Assembly (NCBI GenBank): GCA_036276235.1
Contig: DATBDZ010000471.1
Coordinates: 1-37,767, forward strand
Length of the DNA: 37,767 nt
Source: JANWHF01 sp036276235
Lineage (GTDB): Bacteria > Planctomycetota > Phycisphaerae > Tepidisphaerales > Tepidisphaeraceae
Direction: 5' to 3'
Part shown: in pieces, positions 25,297-33,100 of the stretch
How positions within the stretch are numbered: position 1 is the first letter of the stretch
How the letters are laid out: each line of letters starts with the position of its first letter
Notes under the pieces: model-generated
Databases searched by the model: none
What the model was told of the DNA's origin: nothing
What the model saw: the letters and a program-made list of their open reading frames with translations, nothing else
Position numbers and translations under genes: made by a program

Positions 25297-25405
25297 AATC
25301 AGGAGAACGACCAAGGGAGCAGCAATGAACGGACGGAAGCAAAGATGAACGCGCTGATTTCTGCCGGGTTTTCTTACCTCTTCTGGCTCCTGACTCCTTC
25401 CCCAC
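25229..25405. repeat. degenerate-repeat hairpin, GGGACAAA and GGAGCCAG families
   Basis: GACGTCGGGACGAAGGGACAA-type units occupy 25229-25259. GTCAGGAGCCAG plus a second GAGCCAG and AAG (25266-25287) pair with CTTCTGGCTCCTGAC (25380-25394). The left arm is inside the reading frame of the gene ending at 25296. The span between the arms has no gene. Confidence 0.7.
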
Positions 25406-25441
25406 TGGACACCGCGAATACTTACATCGATCGGAGGAGCC

Positions 25442-26218
25442 ATGCGACAGCGCAAAGCCTTTACGCTTCTGGAATTGATGATCGTGACGGGGGTGATCGT
25501 CCTGTTGGCCGCGCTGGCGGTTACGGCTTACACCAAGCTTGTGAATTCCTCCGCCGAACGCGGAACAGCCACCAACCTTCAAAATGCGCAATCCCTGCTG
25601 GCCGAATATGAGCAGGCGGCTGGATTGGGGCGGTTTGGCGCCGGCGACCCGAATTTTCCCTACGAAGGGGGATTCCTTACCTTTAGCGGTGACACAACAC
25701 TACCCATCGGAGCGCCGCCAGGGCCGCCGACCCTCGTTAAGCAGATAGTGCTGACTGGGTCCGTTGCCGTTTCAAGCCCCCGTCGGCTTCCCGGCAGCCC
25801 CGGAGCCGGCGGCGATTTTCCGTACTCGCTGGACAGAAATAACGAAAATGCCGTCTTCAATACTGCTGCGGTCATGATGTATATCGCTCGTCTTCCACAG
25901 GCGAGCACTACTCTCAACAACTTGCCCGCAAGGAGCTTTCTGCAGGCCAATGGTAAGGCAGTTACCCTGGGCGGCGTTCCTGCGCCTGTGTTACTCGATG
26001 GCTGGAGCAATCCGATCATCTACGTGCCGCCCGGAGGCATGATCGTCCAGATTAAAGGTCAGGCGACGCTGTCTTTGGTCAGGAGCTCGGGCGTTACTCC
26101 GTTCACGCCGGGAACTGTGCCTTCGCTAAAGAGTGCCGATCGGCCCTTCTGGGCCTCGGCGGGGCAGGACGGAAACTTCGACACCGGCGACGATAACGTC
26201 TACTCCTTCCGTCAATGA
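25442..26218 (+). CDS. prepilin-type protein 4, GspG-like
   Basis: GGAGGA lies directly before the ATG. The 258-residue product has a very short leader MRQRKA|FTLLELMIVTGVIVLL with Ala at -1, continuing AALAVTAYTKLVNSSAERGT and NLQNAQSLLAEYEQA. The C-terminus reads FWASAGQDGNFDTGDDNVYS, the same terminal calcium-loop pattern as in the two genes before it. The three are thus related and probably arose by duplication, followed by divergence of the middle. The next gene's frame overlaps its stop codon (ATGA at 26215). Confidence 0.88.
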   Translation: MRQRKAFTLLELMIVTGVIVLLAALAVTAYTKLVNSSAERGTATNLQNAQSLLAEYEQAAGLGRFGAGDPNFPYEGGFLTFSGDTTLPIGAPPGPPTLVKQIVLTGSVAVSSPRRLPGSPGAGGDFPYSLDRNNENAVFNTAAVMMYIARLPQASTTLNNLPARSFLQANGKAVTLGGVPAPVLLDGWSNPIIYVPPGGMIVQIKGQATLSLVRSSGVTPFTPGTVPSLKSADRPFWASAGQDGNFDTGDDNVYSFRQ

Positions 26219-26238
26219 GTTCTCCGAGGACATCGCGC

Positions 26239-27060
26239 ATGCAATTGGATTCAATCTCAATTCGTCGCCAACGCCGTCGTCATCGCTCGGCTGGGTTCAC
26301 GCTGACCGAAATCCTCGTGGTGATAGGCATCATCGTGCTGTTCATCGCGCTGGCGATTCCCGCGATGAGCGCCATCTCCGGCACGCGCAGCATTGCCGGC
26401 GCAGAGAACAATCTATCGGCGCTGCTGGCCCGGGCGCGCGAAGAGGCAATCGGCATTCAGGATTATCGCGGCGTCATGTTTTACATCGACCCGGCGACCG
26501 ATGGTGTCGTGGGCGTGATCGTCCGGCCGGCGACCAGCGTCGGTGCCACGTTGCTGCTAGACACTGTTCCCAATCGCGATTATCTGGCGATGCCCAAAGG
26601 GGTGCGGCTTCGCACTGTCTTCGACGGCGACAACGATCGCTATCTCGGCTTTAATCGCCTGCAGAAGGTTTCGGCGCCGGCGAAAGTCGGTGGGGTCATT
26701 CTTTTTGACAGCCAGGGCCGCGTTGTCGTGAAGCCGTACGGCTTGTGGCTCGGCAGCACCAGTCCTCCTAGTCCTTCGGGCATGGCCGACTTGCTCGGAG
26801 CGCCGGCGTCGGGCGCGCTGACATCCTTGACGCCGGGGAACGGCCCGCTCAATTCGCAGATCGGTATTGCCTTCTTCGACAAGCGAACGTTTCTTGCCAC
26901 CCATGATCTGAGCGGCACCCAATATACAGACAGCAACGCCGTTCCCGGCGATCCGCAGGGCACTACTGCCAACGAGAAAGAGGTCGATGAATGGATCGAC
27001 ACCCACGCCACCCCGGCGCTGGTCAGTCGGTTCACGGGCAGCCTGGTGAAGGGTGAATGA
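26239..27060 (+). CDS. prepilin-type protein 5, GspH/FimT-like
   Basis: I choose the ATG at 26239 because GAGGA lies eight bases upstream; an ATG at 26215 overlapping the previous stop is possible. The leader is basic (RRQRRRHRSAG|FTLTEILVVIGIIVLF, Gly19). After the helix it reads ENNLSALLARAREEAIGIQ, like GspH/FimT pseudopilins where A-R-x-E-A-I follows the helix, and later GGVILFDSQGRVVVKPYG, the GspH-type strand pair. It should be a minor pseudopilin at the tip complex or below it. Its end overlaps the next gene by eight bases, which suggests coupled translation. Confidence 0.83.
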   Translation: MQLDSISIRRQRRRHRSAGFTLTEILVVIGIIVLFIALAIPAMSAISGTRSIAGAENNLSALLARAREEAIGIQDYRGVMFYIDPATDGVVGVIVRPATSVGATLLLDTVPNRDYLAMPKGVRLRTVFDGDNDRYLGFNRLQKVSAPAKVGGVILFDSQGRVVVKPYGLWLGSTSPPSPSGMADLLGAPASGALTSLTPGNGPLNSQIGIAFFDKRTFLATHDLSGTQYTDSNAVPGDPQGTTANEKEVDEWIDTHATPALVSRFTGSLVKGE

Positions 27061-28399
27061 GATGAAAATGTCGAAGACATCTGGTTTCAGGTTTCAGGTT
27101 TCAGGTTTCAAGAACCCGAGTCCGCCAGCGCGCCAACCTGAAACCCGAAACCTGAAACCCGAAACTCTCGTCTCCCTGGCTCCTGGCTCCTGGCTCCTGG
27201 CTCCTTCCAGATCCCGTCGCGCCTTTTCCTTCGCCGAGATTCTTTTTGCCGTCATGATCCTTGGCATTGGCTTCATCATGGTGGCGGCGATGTTTCCGGT
27301 GGCGATCAAGCAGACGCAGCTCACCGGGCAGGAATCCAATGCCGCCACGCTTTCCAGCGAAGCGGCCAACATGATCGAAAAGTTTTCGGCCTTGCGCATA
27401 CCCCCGTCGGGAACGCTGATGCCCTCCGGATACCAGGGCTCGACCTACTTTTTCCCTCCAAATGGGCCGCCGACCAATATACCGCCCGGATCAGCCGTTC
27501 GTCGCGGCCGCGTCTACAGTTTCCGTGATGATCGGTTTGCGGATACGAAGATTTATCCGAACGGCTCGCCGGTCGATCCGAACATAACCTGGCAGGTGGT
27601 CAGCGGAAATCTGGTGTCGGCGTCCGATCCGCGCATGGCGTGGATTCCGCTTTACCGGCGCGATCAGGTTTGGGATCCCACCTTTCAGAACCCCAACGGA
27701 ACTTTTGGAAATTGGGTCGATAGTCCATTCGCCGAGATCATTCTGTTCGCGGTGCAGGCGCGCAATCACAGTGCTTACTCGCTGGGGCATCCATCGGCGC
27801 CCAATCCGTGGGATCGCATCGCGCCGGACCTTCGCCGTTATGCGGCGCCCAATTTCCAGCCGCCGGCGACGAACGACACCCTCATGCAGACATCCGGCGG
27901 CCCAGCCAACCCGCCGCCGGCGGTGCTGGAGCCGGCGCTTTATAATGCTTTGATCAGCCCGCCACAGACATTCGGTGGTCCTCAGACGATCAGGTTTTTC
28001 CCCCCGGGGGGACTTAGCCAGGGCGTGCCCTACACGCCTTACGCTTATCCGACAGCGCCGGACGGAGATGGCCGCGGCGAGGGACGGCTCGCCGAAGGAT
28101 GCTATGCGGTTGTTTCAGATGATGCTCAAGCCGGCATCTTCAATGGCGCGATGCTCCGCCTCGGACGATTCACTGGCAACGCAACCTTCGAGATTGCTCC
28201 AGGCAGTGAAGTCATCGCGGCTGCGAGCACAATCCCACAATACCAGTTGCCGATCAACTGCCTGGTCTTCGTTGTCGGACGCGGATACCGGTATTTCCCC
28301 GGCAACGGCTCGGTGCCCGCGCATGGCGAACCCAGTGCCGGATTCGACGGCGGTCCGCAGGACATCGCCGTCTATGCGAGTTATGTCCGGGTGAAGTGA
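27053..28399 (+). CDS. prepilin-type protein 6, GspI/PilV-like, with repeat-derived leader
   Basis: The ATG at 27053 overlaps the end of the previous gene and is preceded by AAGG. The 448-residue product has a leader of 57 residues before RRA|FSFAEILFAVMILGIGF (Ala57 at -1, Glu at +5), whereas normal leaders have 6-20. Residues about 11-54 (GFRFQVSGF..., QPETRNLKPET, SLAPGSWLLAP) are translated from degenerate GGTTTCA and CTGGCTC repeats at 27083-27204. After the helix it reads MFPVAIKQTQLTGQESNAAT, in the style of GspI/PilV. The long globular part has no recognised domain. Whether the prepilin peptidase still handles this leader is open. Confidence 0.82.
   Translation: MNEMKMSKTSGFRFQVSGFKNPSPPARQPETRNLKPETLVSLAPGSWLLAPSRSRRAFSFAEILFAVMILGIGFIMVAAMFPVAIKQTQLTGQESNAATLSSEAANMIEKFSALRIPPSGTLMPSGYQGSTYFFPPNGPPTNIPPGSAVRRGRVYSFRDDRFADTKIYPNGSPVDPNITWQVVSGNLVSASDPRMAWIPLYRRDQVWDPTFQNPNGTFGNWVDSPFAEIILFAVQARNHSAYSLGHPSAPNPWDRIAPDLRRYAAPNFQPPATNDTLMQTSGGPANPPPAVLEPALYNALISPPQTFGGPQTIRFFPPGGLSQGVPYTPYAYPTAPDGDGRGEGRLAEGCYAVVSDDAQAGIFNGAMLRLGRFTGNATFEIAPGSEVIAAASTIPQYQLPINCLVFVVGRGYRYFPGNGSVPAHGEPSAGFDGGPQDIAVYASYVRVK
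27083..27204. repeat. degenerate-repeat hairpin inside a coding region, GGTTTCA and CTGGCTC families
   Basis: Four GGTTTCA units (27083-27109) face CCTGAAA/CCCGAAA units (27137-27165), followed by four CTGGCTC units (27175-27203). All are in frame with the leader of the pseudopilin gene that starts at 27053, and no stop codon interrupts. Confidence 0.85.
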
Positions 28400-28413
28400 C
28401 GTTGGGGAATGAG

Positions 28414-28494
28414 TAGGCAGTAGTCAGAAGGCAGTAGGCAGATAAGAAGAGCAGTGAGTTTTCTGACTACTGCCTACGGACTTCTGCCTTCTGC
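28414..28494. repeat. degenerate-repeat hairpin, GGCAGTAG family
   Basis: TAGGCAGTAGTCAGAAGGCAG-type units (28414-28441) pair with CTGACTACTGCCTA and CTTCTGCCTTCTGC (28463-28494). It fills the gap between pseudopilin genes 6 and 7 and brings the hairpin to within 20 bases of the next start codon. Confidence 0.8.
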
Positions 28495-28511
28495 TCCGTG
28501 GAGCAAAAGTG

Positions 28512-30074
28512 ATGCGTAATCGATTCACAAATCCCCCTAGGCCCGGCTTCACGCTCGCGGAGCTGATGGTCTCCATTGCTATCGCCATGATTCTGATTCT
28601 TGGCGTCAACATGGTCTTCAAAGCCAGCACAAACACCGTCAGCGGCGGCATGGCGCTCTCCGGGACCAATCGGCAGAATCTTGTCGTCAAGACTGTGCTC
28701 AAGAATGTTCTGGGGCAGATTGCCACCGATGGGCTGCTGGTGATTCGCTCGGAGCGCGTTTATGCGTTTCGCAATGTCGCCGACCGCGCCGGCGACAGCG
28801 ACGGCGATCCCAAGACCTTGGATATGCCCGGCCAGGTTGGCGGCATTCCTGTGAATCCCACGCGCGTGAATGATCGGAGCCATCGTCTGGATCGACTCGC
28901 GTTTTTCATGCGTGGCACATTCACGCGGCAAACCGCGCCGCCGATTGATCCGGGCACTGGACCGCTGACTTGGAACACCACCTCCACCGAGGCGTGGGTC
29001 TGGTACGGGCACCTGGCGATTCCCAACAACATGTGGCTGAAAGGCAAGCAAAACGCCACCAGCCCCTTCCCGCTTTTCTTTAACCCGGCGGCGCCCGATG
29101 TCCCTCCGGATACCAACGACAACAACGCGCTGGCGGCGGATTGGGCGCTGGGACGTTACTGCATACTGCTGGTCCCAGACAATAATCCTAAAGACGGCCC
29201 CTATTTCTGGCCCAGCAATAATCCGCTCGATCCACTGAGATTCGACAGCCCGCTCGGCGGCGGCGGCCCCCGCGCCGGGATCTATGACAGCGCTATCAAC
29301 ACGCCCATCGATGTTGCCAACACCGACATTCAAACGTATCTCAATTCCAACCGGCAAGTCCTTGACAATTTCACGCTCGATTGGCCCAACCTCCTGATCG
29401 GATCCCTTGCGGGCACCAACGTGTGGCGCCCGGGAAGCCCGTACCTGCGCGTGCCGCCCAACAACACCAACGGCTTGTCGCCCGGCAGCAGCTCTCCGCT
29501 GATGACCCCTTATTCGGCCGATCTCACTTCGCCGGTGCTTGTGCGCGGCTGCGTGCATTTCATCGTCGAATACGCCGGCGATTATCTGATGCAGATGCCC
29601 AACGGCACCCTCGATCCGCATCAGCCGACCGACGGGCTCCCACACGGCGACGGGCAGACCGACTTTTATGTCGATCCAGCGACCGGCGACCACAAAATCC
29701 GCTGGTACGGATTTCCGCGCGATGTCAACAACGATGGCCGCATTGACGGAGCGGACGTCATTCCGCTGCGCGACCTGATGCCCGGTCGGCTTCCCGCGCC
29801 CTTCGAGCGGATCGGCCGCAACGCGTTTCAGAACTCCCAGGCGTTCCCCGACGGGCCCACCGACGACCCGCTTGATCCGGCCAGCAATTTTGATTACGCC
29901 GCGATGATGGGGCGCAACCCGACTTTCCCATATGCCTATGTGTGCGGCTGGAGCCAGGAGATGGCAAGGCTCGGGTACTTACCCAAGATGCTGCGGATCA
30001 CGGTCGGAATTGACGATCCCAACGGCCGCTTGAATAACGCACAGATTTTTCAATACACGATCGATCTTCAGTAG
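28512..30074 (+). CDS. prepilin-type protein 7, GspJ/PilW-like, with dockerin-like loop
   Basis: The ATG at 28512 is preceded by GGAG and directly by a GTG that could also serve. The 520-residue product has the leader MRNRFTNPPRPG|FTLAELMVSIAIAM (Gly12), continuing ILILGVNMVFKAS as in GspJ/PilW proteins. At about 404-420 it has DVNNDGRIDGADVIPLRD, an EF-hand-like calcium loop identical in form to one half of a dockerin type I domain. The C-terminal part ends LRITVGIDDPNGRL and FQYTIDL, typical for PilW-like proteins. It is longer than classic GspJ (about 200). A minor pseudopilin with an added adhesion-type module is a fair guess. Confidence 0.82.
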   Translation: MRNRFTNPPRPGFTLAELMVSIAIAMILILGVNMVFKASTNTVSGGMALSGTNRQNLVVKTVLKNVLGQIATDGLLVIRSERVYAFRNVADRAGDSDGDPKTLDMPGQVGGIPVNPTRVNDRSHRLDRLAFFMRGTFTRQTAPPIDPGTGPLTWNTTSTEAWVWYGHLAIPNNMWLKGKQNATSPFPLFFNPAAPDVPPDTNDNNALAADWALGRYCILLVPDNNPKDGPYFWPSNNPLDPLRFDSPLGGGGPRAGIYDSAINTPIDVANTDIQTYLNSNRQVLDNFTLDWPNLLIGSLAGTNVWRPGSPYLRVPPNNTNGLSPGSSSPLMTPYSADLTSPVLVRGCVHFIVEYAGDYLMQMPNGTLDPHQPTDGLPHGDGQTDFYVDPATGDHKIRWYGFPRDVNNDGRIDGADVIPLRDLMPGRLPAPFERIGRNAFQNSQAFPDGPTDDPLDPASNFDYAAMMGRNPTFPYAYVCGWSQEMARLGYLPKMLRITVGIDDPNGRLNNAQIFQYTIDLQ

Positions 30075-30091
30075 GTCGGGCACTGCCCGAC
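30075..30091. repeat. short GTCGGGC hairpin behind pseudopilin 7
   Basis: GTCGGGC (30075-30081) pairs with GCCCGAC (30085-30091); the stop codon TAG ends at 30074. A second small hairpin GGGAT/ATCCC follows near 30107-30118. They may weaken or end transcription before the next gene. Confidence 0.5.
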
Positions 30092-30149
30092 GATACGACA
30101 ATCACGGGATAAATCCCGCCTTACATTTGCTATTTACCCGGAGCACACC

Positions 30150-33100
30150 ATGCTCAAGCCGACTTCCATTCTCGGTCGCTTTCTCGATCGACTCCAATCT
30201 CGATTCACTCGCTCGCGTCCCGGCTCGGTGATGATTCTGGTCGTCACGCTGCTGGTGCTGATGGCGCTGATCGGCACCGCCTACATCAGCACTGCGCGCA
30301 CCGATCGCGCCGTCGCCAGGATGTTCACCGCCAACACGCAGATCGATATGTTCAAGCAGGGCGTGCAGCAGATGATCTTCGGATCGCTGGCGCACAATAC
30401 ATTCCTGAACAACAACGGTCAGCAGGTTGATGATGTGCAGACCGACCCGTGGATGGCGAGCCGAATTCCAACGACGGTGGGCGAGGCATGCGGGCAATGG
30501 CAGGGAAATTCGCGGAACTACGCGGCGGGCGAGTGGGCGTTCCAAAGCGGCAAGTTCTACGTTTGCAAATTTGGCCTGCTGGCCAACGCCGCCAACAAGG
30601 CGCCGGACCAGGATAGCGGCAATAACGGCAACTGGTACAGCGTCAGCGACGATCCGTTCCTGGACACGCGAACGGGCAACACCGGCGTGATGGGAGGGAC
30701 GCTGAATGCCGGAACTCCCTGCTGGCCGGCTGTCTCATCTCCTCTGATTCCCGGCCTGCAGGCGCTGGATCTAAGCAACCTTGCCAATCCGCTCTATACG
30801 GCGTCGCGCAATGTCGTCATCCCCGACTTCATCGGAAACCTGCCGGCGCTGTGGGTATACGATTTCAATTCCGGCAAGATGATCAAGGTGCTCGCCGCCA
30901 GCGCCTCGGGCGACGGCATCGCCGATTCGCTCATCTGGCCGCTGCATTCGGGCGAAGTAAACGGTCTTGAGTATTTCGCGGCGTACCGTGTCATCGACGG
31001 TAGCTCAGCGCTCAATCTCAACACCGGCGGTTCAGCATATTTCGACTATGACGGCTCGGGAAACCCGTACACCCCAACGGCGGCGGGCGTGTACATCAAT
31101 GACGCAATCTTCCCCAGTAATGTCGGCTTGGTGGATTTGTTTCCCTCCGCGGACATGACTGGCGGGAAGGACAGCGTGACTCAGGGCCGCGACTACCTGG
31201 GACTGAATCTGTATCGGCATATCAGCCAGCAATCGCTTTCCGCGGATACTCTGGCAGCAGCCCAAATGGCCTACACAAGCGCGCCGCGGCCCGATGGAAT
31301 TGCCGGCGGGTCTGGTGTGCCGATCGGCGATTTCGGTGGTGCGCACCCACGAGGCGATTTTCTTTATCGCACTGAAGCCGACGCGCTGTTCCACGGTCTT
31401 GGGCGCCGAATTGAAACGCCCGGCTTCTCGGCGACGTTCAGCGGCCGTTTGCAGCAATTCGGGAGCTTCGGCTGGAATGACTCCGCAGCTCTGGGCTACC
31501 ACTTCGACATGCTCAACGGGAATATCTCGACGCTATCCGCTCGCCCGCTGGTTGAGCAGTTGATGCCTGAGTCGCTGCTTTTCGACGATGTGAAGAACAA
31601 GCCGTATCAGGCGGGCGCCGTGACGCTGCTCGATTCAAACAAGCCGTGGACAACAGTCGTCGATTGGTTCAACCAGAATTATGTGCACGAAATAACAGTC
31701 GGCGATTCTCTCGATCCCGCGCCGACGAATCGCTCGCATTTCAATCGCCGAGCGCTGCTCACCGGCCGCAATCCCACCAGCAACCTGATGCCTCTGAGCC
31801 CATTCCTGTACGCGCCGGGCGGGGGCATGGGTCAACTGCAAACCTTGTCGGCGATATTGCAGTTGCGCTCCGGACAACCAGCCGACTCGATGGGCGTGCC
31901 GTACGGCCTGCCCGTCCCCTGGCCCGACCCCAGCCTACTGCAGGCGGTTTCGCAGCTTCCCCCGCCGATTCCGAAAGTCTCGATAAACACCGCCGACATC
32001 ACGACGCTCGACTTCTTTGCCACGGCGTCGATCCCGCGCCCGGGCAACCAGTTGCCGCCGCCATTCCAAGGCCCGTCGTTGTGGTTCGGTTTTTACAACG
32101 TGATGGCGGATGCGATGCTGATTCCGGGCACGCATCAACCGGCGACCGTGCTGGATCCCAACACGAAGCAACAGGTCCCGGCTCCGGTATCGCCGTACTA
32201 TTTTCAATTCCGGTCAGCGTTACGCGACCCGGCGGCGATCGCCCCCGCGACCGCGCTGCCATCGCTTGCTACTGCTCCTCCCCATATTTTGACCATGCAG
32301 GCGATGACGCTGATTCGTTCGCTCATTGCCGCCGTCAACGCCAGCGACATTCGCGACAGCGATGATGACGTGAAGAGCATGACCGTTACGCTGCCCATGA
32401 ACACGGCCAACGGCGCGTTGCTCAGCCCGTTTTTGCCGTCCACCAACGGCACGATGCAGATCACCGTCTACGGCAATGAGCGGCAGCCGTTCATTACCGA
32501 GGTGTATGTCAACAACGATACAAACGCGCCGCCGCCGGCCCAGATTCCCGATCCGACCAAGCCAGTTGACATAAGCGATCCGGCCCATCCGCAACCCACG
32601 CTTCGGCAGAATCCGAATATGCAGCCCAATCTGAATGGATATGTCGCTGTCGAGTTATATAACCCGTACGATGTACCGCTTTCCATCGCTGGTTGGACAC
32701 TGGGCATCCTTAGCCGTGAGACCAATCCCGCCATCATGCCGGCGGCTGACAAACGATATCCGCGCATGCATGTGATGCCGTTGATCGATCCTGCGACGAC
32801 CCGAAACTATTTCTTCCCTGCAGGCACGGTCATTCCGGCACGCGGGTTCCTGTTGCTCGACAATTGTCAGCCGACCACGCCTCCTCCTGCCGTTCCAGTC
32901 ATCGGTGCCGCGACCTACCGTCCGTACGAGGCGTATGCGGGGCTTTCCGACACCGTCGGCGCGTCTGCTTCAGTCGCGCCGGCTCCTTCGATTCTGTTTG
33001 TGCCAGGACTGGAAAAAGTGCTTCGCGATAATCGACCACCGGCCAGTAATGCTGTGACCCAACCGGGAGGCGAGCTCTATTTGCTTCGTCCTCGCCGCGC

